Assembly: GCA_004123355.1 (NCBI GenBank)
Contig: SCHM01000001.1
Location: forward strand, 5,758,001 to 5,822,000
DNA from: Amphirosellinia nigrospora
Taxonomy: Eukaryota; Ascomycota; Sordariomycetes; Xylariales; Xylariaceae
DNA length: 64,000 nucleotides
Reading direction: 5' to 3'
The position numbers and the translations under genes were made by a program. Shown here piece by piece: positions 11,623-22,299 of this stretch. The notes under the pieces were generated by a model. That model saw only the letters and a program-made list of their open reading frames with translations. It was not told where the DNA came from and did no database searches. Every line of letters begins with the position of its first letter. The first letter of the stretch is position 1.

Positions 11623-12947
11623 CTACAGCAGGTAATTCTCCTTGCGCCCTAATGCGTCGCCGCTCGACTCTAAGTTGCTGAACCCGACAGCATCCACTAA
11701 TAAGCGTAACTTGCTATTATCGAATAGGCCTGCTCCGTGGTATCCACGCCTGTCAGTAGCCCGCCATGACTCAGGAACTCCTAACAATTGCTCTATTAGA
11801 GCAAGTTGGTGAAGTATGGTCTCTAGAAGGAGCTTCGTCTGTAGTATTCTGTGTTGGACTTGAAATCCTGCTACCTCCATAGTAGGCAAAGGCGTCGCCT
11901 GTTCCAGAGCGAAGCACTGAGAATAATGTGATGGTGAGGCCTGCGCTGTTGTTGGTGTCGAGGTGGGTGAGTTGCTCATCGAAAAGCGGCTGCAAAGATG
12001 ATGTAGCAGATTTCCGTACGTGGCCACGATCAGGAGATATGCTGAGAGAATCTCTAAATAGACAACAGTGCCAAGGCATGATTTCACATTTGAGGCGCCG
12101 TAGCATTCACTTGAGGAAATGGGCTCCCCTGCGAGAGGGCCCCTGTCATGACCATAAGACTCTATAATGCTTATAAAATCCGCCGTGTCATGAAGGATGT
12201 CGCCAACGCACTGAGAACCCCATTGCTCTGATAGCTCGGAAGCTAGAGTCTTTGGACTGGAGCTGTCTGATAATGGGCTTGAGACATGGGAATTTGAATC
12301 AGGAGGATGTTCTTCCAAGCGAGCCGATAGACGGAGATTCAGACGAGATAAGCGTTCATCAGATTGTAAGATCCGAGGTGTCTGTGTTTGAATATGATTC
12401 GGTATCTTGGCCGTATTGAAAGACAGCGATTCGGACAGTCTACTGCTGTCATTTTCTGGAATGGGCCAAAACTCGAGACCCATCAACGATTCATTGATGG
12501 TGGAATATTCTCTATCATCAATGCCGAGCTCTTCGCTACCTGGACACTGACCATCGGGTGGCGAAAAGGCGCCTATTGGCCTCGAATTGAAAGCATTTGC
12601 GGAGTGTTGGAAGCCATGGATTAGTGTTGATAGATAGTCTTCGTAATCTCCAACTGGCTGTGATGGTATTGCTGGTAGGGACATATGTGTCGTGCCCATC
12701 GACGTTGAGCTTTCATGTCCATTGCTCGTAGGTCTCAAGTCTGGCTTTGAGAGCCTTCGTACCCGTTCGGATAGGCTAAGTGGGCGCTGGAAACTAGTGA
12801 CGCAATGTACTCCTAACCTAGTACATCTGCTGCAGGGCTGAGTGGCCAACTCCTGCGCGGACAGCGAAGCTTGTGCCCACGACATCGATCACATGCCGAC
12901 CGCTTGGAGGTTGAGGTTGTAGTTGGCGAAGGCCAGGGATCAGGCAT
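11623..12947 (-). CDS. AflR-type Zn2Cys6 transcription factor
   Basis: Probable pathway-specific activator. From the ATG at 12947 the protein begins MPDPWPSPTTTSTSKRSACD and carries a Zn2Cys6 cluster split over two frames: CDRCRGHKLRC in the first, then PCSRCTRLGVHC in the second. One base added to the AGGAG near 12855 unites them as C-x2-C-x6-C-x9-C-x2-C-x6-C, the classic spacing. The remaining 400 or so residues are Ser-rich with a helical C-terminal half (CLGTVVYLEILSAYLLIV, then a segment containing LLETILHQLALIEQLL) like the AflR regulatory domain. It ends at TAG 11625-11623 and has no introns. Its position between the methyltransferase and the enoyl reductase suggests that it controls the adjoining PKS cluster. 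Confidence 0.85.
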
Positions 12948-13429
12948 GATCGTGACAGAGACTCAAGTGTGTATAGAACATCTGGCGATGAGAGAGCATG
13001 TACTATCTGCCAGCGAGAAAGGCAGCGAAGCGAGTCAGCGTCGACATTAGGGAATGTGGCGTCGATAACGTGGAGAACAAGGCACCTTGGCAGCAACATC
13101 TGCGGTACGTACGGATAGGGCTGCTTGCCTACATACTAAGCTGCATAAGCAAGCCATATGGACGGCTTGGTGGCTGCGGATTGGCGGAACGTGCTACTGC
13201 CGACCGCCATCATCACATCTACCGAGCCTCATTGGCTTGATTACCAAAGATCTACATGCTCAATACAGCATGACAGAACTACCTGGGAACTCATGATAAC
13301 GGAGTCGAACTTGTAATCTAGATTTAAGGGATCGGGTGCCCCTCAGCACATGTGTGATGGACAGGGTTGGTTCGTGATGATCTAAACCTCGAGGATCTTG
13401 TCGGGTCGTCCTTTAGAGTAGACAGGATT
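12948..13429. other. Intergenic region between regulator and enoyl reductase
   Basis: About 480 bases, containing the upstream region of the regulator and the 3' end of the enoyl reductase gene. Short open frames here lack protein features. Confidence 0.45.
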
Positions 13430-14793
13430 CTATACTAGTCGAGGGGTGCTAAGTGGTGATGCCTCAGCCTCAGCCTCCGCAATCCTGACGACCAGCTTTC
13501 GACCTCTGACCTCCCCTCTTTGTAGCATCATTAAACCTTCGATGATGCCATCCCATTGCCCTCGATCCGAAGGATTGGGTGGTGCCTCACGGACCCGGCG
13601 TCGAGCAGTAGCTGCATCTCTTTGGCCCAGCGTGCGTACAATGCCGCTAGCGTCGAACTCGCACGTCGGGTATAGGTTGTACCCGTTACGGTTTCAGAGC
13701 CTACCTCGAAGTCCCGGCCGAGGCCCTCGTAGCCCATTACTTCCTTGACACGAACAGCACGCCGAGTGCGCCAAGTATCTTGTAGGCTTTCTAAACATGC
13801 ATAGCGCCCCCCGGTGCGAGCTAATGCAGCAAAACATGTCGCAACAGACTCAGCACTGGTGATACAGTCAAATGCGTGCCGGATCGGGACGCTCGTAAGT
13901 GCTCGAATCGACTCAGCGCAGGTGGGTGACGTGTAGGCGTGGGTTGAGCTCGCCCCATACTCCTCGGCCAAATCCGCCGACTGAGGCGAAGTTACCGCCA
14001 CCGGTAAATAGCCTGATCTGGAGGGCTCACACCACACGGCGGTCAGTAAATCTGTAGTGTAGTGTATTAGTGCTCAGGGGCGTCCCGCTCGATGCAAGGA
14101 CCTTTACTTGGTGTCGATGGTGTACGATAGGTAGTGTAGAAGGATTTGGACGCTTAGCCGGATAGGCAAGGTACTTTTCGACAACAGAGACGGGACCACT
14201 CACAACTTCAAGAGCTGACAGGCCATGGTGCCCGTTGCAGTAGCAGCCCCGTAGACGAGCACAGGTGCCGGCTCTGCCGTTGGTGTTGAAGGGAAGCCAT
14301 CGAGCGCCAGCGCTTGCGGATCAGAGAGAGCGAGTCCCACAGTACCCCAGCCAACAGCCCCCAAGGCAGCCGCATCCAGGTCACTCCATGCGTCTGGGAC
14401 TCGCAACAGACGGCGACTGTCGACGGCGATGAACTCAGCAAACGATCCCTGCGGCTTGGACGCCGCACTATACCGGCCGTACGGGAACAAACCCCCACAC
14501 ACCCGTGTCCCCTTCTCGCACACCGCACTGGAGCCTATCTTCACCACTATTCCGCAAAAGTCACAGCCGGCCAAGCCACCTGAGGTGAGGAAGTTTGTTG
14601 GCATCTTGTAGTCACAGTGGTTGAGAGCCACGGCCAAAACTCGAACCAGCACATCATAAGCGGTATCCAGTGCGGGGATATCAACATCTTTCGCGATTAA
14701 CAATGGAAGAGTCGTTGTGGAGCCCGAATCATGATCGGTTTGTATAATGGCCGTTTGAAATTGCTGCATGGGCACATCTTCGCAGTTAGCCAT
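13430..14793 (-). CDS. Trans-acting enoyl reductase (LovC-like, MDR family)
   Basis: Medium-chain dehydrogenase fold without structural zinc, as in stand-alone enoyl reductases that serve PKSs lacking an ER domain. Visible features are a substrate-domain segment (VRVLAVALNHCDYKMP), GGLAGCDFCGIVVKIG, AALGAVGWGTVGLAL and the nucleotide-binding stretch VLVYGAATATGTMACQLLKL. Exon 1 runs from 14793 to 14204 and exon 2 from 14017 to 13430. The intron has a GTGAGT donor and a CTCCAG acceptor. The start MANCEDVPMQQFQTA is preferred because enoyl reductases of this group begin just before the QTAI strand; an in-frame ATG at 14880 is an alternative. Near 13560 the frame breaks in GAGGGCAATGG. One more G continues to DGIIEGLMMLQRGEVRGRKL and the conserved C-terminal LVVRI. 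Confidence 0.85.
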
Positions 14794-15932
14794 GTCGATC
14801 GATCTAACCGAGCTCTGATCGTGGTCGTTAGGTACCTGGAGTTGGTATATTCGCCGAAATACTACTCGCCAGACAGACACAATTAATATTTAGGCATTTC
14901 CACCTCGGCCTATTCATGCTTAATACCTACCTACTTAGTAAAGCAACGATATGAGAATCCTGAGGGATCACTGCGACCTTGCACTGACATCATCTCCGGA
15001 CCCCGATCTAACTAGGAAAGCAATACCGACAGGATATCTCACTGTAGTATACATTGCATTGCAGTATGTCTCATACACTAGCTTCTAACAACACTTGGCC
15101 ATCCATACGATTCCTACATACCGGTGTAGAAAGCAAATTAGTGTAGCAAGTTGCGCTAGTAATACCAAACTCGATTAGGTCAGAAAAGAAGATACCCTAA
15201 GTAAGCAAGGTACTTCTGAATCCGGGTTAGATACACACTAGTATAGAGGTCGACAAAAAACAAGAAACGGCAGTTTCCGTTGACCTTATCCAGCCTATGG
15301 AAAAACGTCTTGAAAGAACACTACTATCTAACTAGTACTTATAACAGTGTTGGCCCTGCCGAGAGAGGAATCCCGACGCCACTAGAGAATAGAAAGCTGC
15401 GCCTAGGCGAGAAAGCTTGTTTGCACGTTTGAATAAATAGAAACATGTGCCTCGGTCAGGCTTGGTATACATCTTACCCCTCTTACTTACCGTTGCCTTG
15501 GCAAGTACCCACGCTATCCAAGCAAGGCTTGCCGGGACCCGCTGAACAGGGGTGTTTTTATGTAAGTAACTGAGGATGTGCAAGAGTACTACACTAGTGT
15601 AGATACTACTTTGACAAGGATATTTGTTTGGGTACGCTGGGGAAATGCTACGTCGGATGATGTAGCATACATCAATACCACCCACTTGTGTTACAGGCGC
15701 ATAGGGTGACACGGATTACTAACTGTTTCATTGGTAGTAAAAACAACATGTGCCCACGTAAAAAAAAAAAAAAAAACAATAATACTAATAAAGGATACGG
15801 GAGCTACCAGGGGGTGCTTAAGGCATATCGCCAAAACCGTTCTAGTAGTAAGTACAACATAAGTACTTACGACATGGAAAACGCGAGGTTGGGGATAAAG
15901 CAACATAAGCCCCCACAATACTGTAGGGCCCC
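14794..15932. other. Intergenic region between enoyl reductase and SDR genes
   Basis: No gene is supported. It holds the enoyl reductase upstream region, a run of 16 A's at about 15763, and short GTAC/TACCTA repeats near 14925. Open frames on both strands at 15330-15970 are shadows with no protein features. Confidence 0.45.
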
Positions 15933-17114
15933 TCATAGATAGCCCTTGATCTGCTCCTCGCACCATTCCCAAAATTTGCTTGTGCCCCCTGTACCGCCTT
16001 CGCTCTCAGGCAATGTGGCTTTGGCAGGTCCTGTCGTAGCGGTAGAATCCTTCCAAACGGTCCGACTGGGCATAGTAAGTCTCTGACATGACGGATATGA
16101 GGGATTACTCACCCATTGTTTTGGATAGGTCAGCTGCTGCAGCTTCGGGAGAGAAGGCAGCATACAATTCACTGATGGCGCCGCGGACTGCAGGGTAGCA
16201 GACCATCCTGGCGATAAGCTTAATCAAGAACGGCTGGTCCCGGGCAAGCTCGGTCGTCAGGTTGCCTGGATTGATTGGCACGCTGACGATGCCCTCGTCC
16301 TTGTAGCGACGGGAATACTCAACTCCCAGCGCCCACACACCGGCTTTGCTCAGCCCATAGCGCTCCTCGGAGTCTTTGGGAATATGATAGTCCAAGTTAT
16401 CAGTTGATAGGCCGACGTCAGGGTGAGCACTAAGCTCTAGAGCATAAGAGCTAAGCCAAACGATGCGGACGCTGTGGGGAAGTGATGCCTTTGCTGTCGT
16501 GACGAGGGTAGGGGTCAAAAGTTTCGTGAACAAATGGGTCCCCACGCAGTTGGTGCCCAGGGCTAATTCATAGCCTTGGACTGTCTTGAGAGGAGGCTCA
16601 ACTGGTGCAACCATAGTTCCTGCGTTGTTGAACAGAGTATGAAGACTGCTCTCTTGTGCCAAGAAGTTCTCCGCGGCCGCTTTCACACTCGTAAGATCAC
16701 CCAAGTCAAGATGAAAATAGACCAAACTCCCCGTAGAGGAGGGCGCTAGCCCTTTGATATCTTTGATGGCCTGTTGGGCCTTGGTCTCGGAACGAGCTCC
16801 CACGTAGACCTATTTGCTGTGTTAGACATCGTCACCATCGTGGATGTGCTCAAGCTAAGATTGGTGTCGCGCGCCACTAAATGAGGAGGCCCAACCGGAG
16901 ATTAGGAGGCGGGTGGAGCCATATACACTAAAAGACCAAAAGCTTCACGAACCTTCGCATTCTTCTTGTATAGTAAGGTCGCGACCTCCTTACCAATGCC
17001 AGAGTTAGCTCCGGTGACAATGTACGTCTTGCCAGCAAGGTCCGGGATATCTCGTTCGGAGAATGTAGGCTTTGGCGGGAAGAAGTTGGTCCAGACGTTT
17101 GATAGTGACGGCAT
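15933..17114 (-). CDS. Short-chain dehydrogenase/reductase
   Basis: Classical NAD(P)-dependent SDR of about 335 residues in three exons: 17114-16953, 16809-16113 and 16065-15933. The cofactor motif TGANSGIG lies at about residues 34-41, followed by an NNAG motif, a catalytic Ser in VWLSSYALE and the YGLSK active-site pair. Near 16043 the last exon changes frame. One extra G (CTGCC to CTGGCC) joins it to a C-terminal ending with the GGTGGTSKFWEWCEEQ-type tail usual in fungal WW-domain-like and retinol-dehydrogenase-like SDRs. It is transcribed away from the FAD oxidoreductase across a shared 650-bp promoter region. It probably reduces or oxidises a carbonyl or alcohol of the polyketide, for example the aldehyde released by the R domain, but this is inferred. 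Confidence 0.85.
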
Positions 17115-17765
17115 GGTGATTGATGGAGATACGGTTCAGCCCGGACAGTGTGGTGGGAGGATCCTGGGGAGATTTGGAAGAGTGGTGGTGAGAGGGTAAA
17201 GGCTCAGCTGATGAACAAGAGGGTGAGCTGATGTAGGTGTATCGCTATTTTAAAATGCCGGGACGCCATTCTACCAGCGGTTATCGCTATAATTGTAGTG
17301 TACAATTGGGCCAAACCTCAGTGCGACTCTGTTGACCTGTCCGCCTGGATGTAACGCAAGTTAGGCGTCATTCGGCGCTGTGACGAACAAGCCTAGTAGG
17401 TAATAGTAGGTAGCAGCAGCAGCAGCAGCAGCAAACCCGTCCCTCTACATTACACTGCCCACCTACTTCAACCAAAAGTTATAATTATCTAAACTGCCGG
17501 AGGAAGAGGCTATGTGCCGACTACTAGCTAGATGGCTACAAACTAGCGACGAATGCCGCTTAGTCCAAGGCCGTTTTAAGAGTACCCCTAGGCAGTAGGA
17601 AGAGTATCCTGGCTTAGCACAGAGCCACATTAGTATGCCAAAGATGCCTTAGTCTGAGAGGATATCGTATAACTTGTGATTTAGCTGCTCCTGGGCTACG
17701 TAAACAATGTAGAACTCAAATTACCTCGTGTCAATGCAGTTCTTTCACATGCACCAAGAACAGCA
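17115..17765. promoter_or_regulatory. Shared divergent promoter region of SDR and FAD oxidoreductase
   Basis: The two genes are transcribed away from each other across 651 bases, so this stretch must hold both promoters. It contains a (AGC)7 microsatellite at 17412-17432. I did not find an obvious perfect TCG-N5-CGA AflR-type palindrome. Confidence 0.5.
17412..17432. repeat. (AGC)7 microsatellite
   Basis: Seven uninterrupted AGC units in the divergent promoter. Confidence 0.9.
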
Positions 17766-19616
17766 ATGTCTTTCTTTCCTGTGATACCGGCCTTTGCTAA
17801 GATATGCGTCTTGGCGCTTCTTACAGGCGTTGATGCAGCGTGCAGATCGATTCCCGGAGACGCTGATTGGCCAAGCTCCAAACACTGGACCACGTTGAAT
17901 ACAACGGTCCAAGGTCGCTTGATCCAGACAATTCCACAAGCAAGTGTATGCCACACATTGCCGTTCGCCACTTTCGATGCGGACGCGTGCAGTACATTGA
18001 AAACGACATGGGCTCAGTCTGAAACTTAGTAGGTCATCTCAAGGTATTATTGTTGACCCAATGGCGTCGTTCTAACCCGTTCCCCTCTTGTCTGTAGTGA
18101 GTTGAGGCCGGCAGAGTTTATGAATGGCTACTACCAGAATCAAACCTGCGACCCCTTCACGGACAGCTCAAAGCCGTGCGAACTAGGAAACTACGCCGCC
18201 TATTCTATCAATGTCACTGGCCCCGACGATGTTATAGCTGCTGTTAAGTTCGCTGACGAACAGAATGTTCGTTTGGTCGTCAAATCTACTGGCCATGAGT
18301 AAGTCGTGTGCATCTTTCCTGTCGACAACCAATTTGAGCTCGAAGCTGATATTAATCCCAGCTACCTTGGCAAGTCCACCGGCAAAGGCGCTCTCTCGCT
18401 ATGGATGTTCAACCTGAAGACCGCCGAAGTGATAGAACAATATGAAAGCAAGACATACACGGGGCCGGCCATGAAGATTGGCTCGGGTATCATTGGCGGA
18501 GAAGCCATCGCAGTTGCTGCTCAAGCGGGATACCGAGTGGTCGGCGGCGAGTGTGCAAGTGTGTCGCTTGCCGGAGGATACACCCAGGGCGGCGGCCATT
18601 CCATGCTAAATAGTGCGTACGGTATGGCAGCAGATAACGTTCTAGAATGGGAGGTTGTCACTGCGACCGGCGAGCACTTAGTGGCTACCCTGAGAACAAT
18701 ACCGACCTGTACTGGGCTCTGAGTGGAGGAGGCGGGGGCACGTACGCCGTCGTTTTGAGCATGACCACAAAGGTTTATCGTGACGGCCCCATCGCCAGCG
18801 CTATGCTTACCTTTGGCTTTAATGACACTGCCAACGAGGACAACTATTGGGAAGCTGTCGAACTGTGGTTCCAGAAATTGCCTGCTTTTGTTGCTACGAA
18901 CAACTCTATTCTTTTGGATATCACAAACAACAGCTTCATTGTCCTTGGCTTTACTGTCCCAGATCAGACTGTCTCGGCTGTCAATTCACTCCTCGATCCC
19001 TTTATCGCCGACCTCAAACGTCTTGACGTCACTTATACTCTGACGCCCAATGTGTCGGACACATACGTTGATTACTACAACAGTATACTGGGGCCGATAC
19101 CCTATGGGCCATTTCCTCCAACCGAGATATGGACCAGCCGACTCATACCACGATCTACAGTCACTAATACCACGGCCAACGCCAAACTTGTGAATGCGTT
19201 CCGAGAAATTGTTGCCGCCGGGACTTTTGGTGTGGGCTGCAACGTGATTAGTGTTGCTAACGCGCAGCATCCTGACAACTCTGTGCTACCAGCTTGGAGA
19301 GATGCTATCGCTCAATGCAATCCCACTGCATATTGGGATTTCCAGGCATCACTAGAAACAAACCTAGCGATCAAAGAAGAGCTAGTGAGCGTACATACGC
19401 CACTACTAGAAGAGGCGACACCTGACTCGGGGTATATCTGAATGAGATAGACCCTTGGTATAAGGGAGACTGGAAGCGGGAGATGTATGGGGTGGCTATG
19501 ACCGGCTGTTAAGCATTAAACACACATATGACCCTAATCATCTCCTCTATGGACAGTTCGCCGTGGGTGGCGATGAGTTGTTCATAGATGAGAGTGGGCG
19601 CTTGTGTACTGTTTAG
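17766..19616 (+). CDS. Secreted BBE-type FAD-dependent oxidoreductase
   Basis: FAD-linked oxidase of the berberine-bridge family. Exons are 17766-18028, 18098-18298 and 18362-19616. Residues 1-24 form a signal peptide (hydrophobic ICVLALLTGVDA). The FAD domain shows VVKSTGHDYLGKSTGKGA, where the His is the usual 8-alpha-histidyl site, and GGECASVSLAGGYTQGGGHS, where the Cys matches the second covalent site of bicovalent members. ALSGGGGGTYAVV and the C-terminal block YDPNHLLYG are also typical. Three frame breaks (about 18688 in CCC, about 19430 in GGGG, about 19495 in GG) each fit one missing base; corrected, the protein is about 570 residues and ends GRLCTV. Beside a reductively released PKS it could oxidise the product, or promote cyclisation as the related solanapyrone enzyme does. 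That role is a guess. Confidence 0.85.
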
Positions 19617-19957
19617 AGAGTTGGCTATAAAAAAGGCTCGTTGTATATTACTGATAGAAGAGCTTAATGTCACCAATTCGTACTTGATTGTAAAACAATT
19701 TTGGTATTTCTTTTCGATTATCTGCAAATAAATCTGCATTTTGGCCACCAATAGACAAGCATTGCTTTGCGACTACTCATCGTTAATAGCCTTTTTCTTG
19801 GACAATATGGAAACTGCAGGATGCCCAATTATAGTACATGAGAGCGTGTCGCGGTACCAATCTATAGTCGATAGACTGGAATTTGCAACATAAAACATTG
19901 GTATCATTGGCTCATAACGAAAACTATAAAACTAAATGTACAGTTTTTACATGAAGG
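19617..19957. other. Convergent 3' region
   Basis: AT-rich 340 bases between two converging genes. No feature seen. Confidence 0.45.
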
Positions 19958-21331
19958 CTATTTGCGATGTTCCACCACTTGATGAAATTCCACTGTCTGG
20001 GTGGGATAAAGCGGACCTCCTTCCCTGCCCGACCTTTGCGACTCCGTGTCCGCCCAGGCGTGTGAGGTCACGTCTCTTGTGTTGGAGTTCTCGTGGAGGG
20101 GTAGCCAGTCCTCGTCGCTCCACGCCTGTTTTCTGTTCGAACGCTGCCCTATAGTCTGAAGGCTCGGGCCCAAACCGTTTGTCGAGTTTTCGCGTTCGCT
20201 TTGCTTGCTGCGGGAAGAGAAGAGGGTCGATCTCAGGGACTTGAAGATGCGGAGTTCGGGAACAAAGGATCTGTGTAGAGGAACGCAGCAGCAAATGACG
20301 CTTGTCGCCATTTGGGTAATCAACAATGGAAGATCGGTTCCGTCTTTGACTGAAATTGAGAACATTACGAGTTAGTCGAAGCGATCGCGATCAATGGATC
20401 GAATTGATTGATAGCTCACCAATTTTCCCGTACGCGAATGCTATCTTGATGGGTCCAATCACGCCAGCTCTGTTGCGCTTGGTTAGCTCTTCAGAAGACA
20501 GTACGCTTCTATTGCTTGTAGACTTACAAACCACCGATAGCGAAGATCAGACTTAATTGAAGCTTTTGAGACGTGGATATCTTCAATTTCTGGACGACGT
20601 ATACAGCCATTCCGATCATGACGAAATCGAGGAGCGAATTGATTGATTCCCCAGCGGCAACAACGATCTGAGAGTTGACACAGAATCCTGGTAAACTGGG
20701 GTTCCAGAGCTTAGCCGGCGGATTACAGACGAGAAGTCGCTCGATGAACATTGATATGAACCAAAGCATCGTGACAGTTGCGACGCCATAGGTCCAATAC
20801 ACGAAAGTCCGATTGACAGAGAATATTCGGTAATAGAGGGCCAGGATTGAAAACTTGGTGCATGCTTGATTCACGACGTAAAATGCGTCGAGGACATATC
20901 CAGCCTGGCCAAATCTTTAGCATCTGGCTGTGTAGCCATTTACGCACTCGATAGACTGACCTGGATAATCGCTAGGGTGGTCGACTTGGGTAGTGAACCG
21001 AGTTCAAGAACATTTCGGCCATTCTGAAGAATGACAGCTAGAACGCGTCAAGACCAAGTTAGCTGCGAGATGTCCAAGCGCAAGTGGGCTCTGAAAAGAG
21101 GGATCAATTATCAAATTACACATAAGACTTACCCGCGAGCGCATAGCCCACCCATACCAAATAGATAATCAGGGCAGCAAGCGCAAGCCAGTCTTCAAGA
21201 CCTATCTTCCTCCCGCGTCGCTGTGTCGAGGTGAATCGAAGGACTGTGAGCAAGATACATATTGGCGTCGTGAAAATGCACAAAAAGAATGTGGCGGTCT
21301 GGTCGGGGCTATCGAAAACCTTGAACGCCAT
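19958..21331 (-). CDS. Rhodopsin-domain (7TM) integral membrane protein
   Basis: Five exons join in phase: 21331-21133, 21037-20961, 20904-20528, 20469-20420 and 20349-19958. The product has several hydrophobic helices, including FFLCIFTTPICILLTVLRF, LALAALIIYLVWVGYALA and ATVTMLWFISMFIERLLV. It has the signature AGYVLDAFYVVNQACTKFS and the GVIGPIKIAFAYGKIG loop of the fungal rhodopsin domain family. A polar tail of about 100 residues follows. Such proteins often sit inside or next to secondary-metabolite clusters. Their ligand and signalling role are mostly unknown. Unlike its neighbours, I saw no frame break in it. Confidence 0.8.
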
Positions 21332-22299
21332 ACTGGATCGATGATTTCAAGGTTGAGAATTTCTACTGTACGCTGAACAACACATCGACGCATCACTCGA
21401 TGTATGTAAATGACTGGAGAAAGAAATGGGGCGTTGATAGGATAGCCATTGCGACACTAACACCATGAATCAGTCTCTGCAGAGTAATCCTTCACAGTGT
21501 TGGAGGAATCAAGTCAACCTGGCAGGCCCACGTCAGCTTGTACATTGGTATTTGATGCGACTGTCTTGGGTTGGGGGCGAGAAGCCCAAACCCTTGCAGG
21601 TTACACTAGGCTGCATATGCACGTTCGGATGTGACATCGGAGGGGTATCTCCTCGACCAACTATGGTAGGATTTGAGTAATCTGGAGTATTTTTAGAAGG
21701 ATTCGAGGGCCTAAAATCGGTTTTCTCTTAGTCAACTAGTCGCATGTGCATCTCCTGGTCTGGCCTGGGTGGAGGATGGGAATAATTGGCCCTAAACTGG
21801 GGCTGATATCACCGTAGATCGTTTTCAGAGTTAAGAACGGGCTTCCGAGGTTCATCCCACAACTTGTTTATAATTAATGATGGCAGATAAGACCTACATC
21901 GAATAGGTAGTATTATGGCTGATTTAAGCTTTCCCAAAGGCGCAGCATGTGTGCCGTGGTATTGGGACAGCATGTCGTGAAACCACGTGGATTGAACCAA
22001 TCATAGGACCACAATGTCACCGTCTCATCGTCCGACTACACCGGTAAGTTGTCACTTAGCGATGACAATTATCCACGTAGACCGCCATGTATCTAGCCTG
22101 GGCACTATTGATAAGGAAATGTAGGCTTAGTTGATAACTTCATTCCGAACGCCATTATCATCTTCATCGGGAAAGGCCGCTTCTCTTGCTATTTTAATCC
22201 CCCAAATCTCGGAGCTAACAAAAGATTACAAAGTCAATGATAGCGTAATCGCATTGGATTTTCTTCTGGATCGAAGAAGATTGCCGCCATTACGACGTT
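21332..22299. promoter_or_regulatory. Divergent intergenic region upstream of the PKS
   Basis: About 970 bases between the divergently transcribed membrane-protein gene and the PKS. No coding region is supported. It must hold the PKS promoter, but no confident binding site was recognised. Confidence 0.45.
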
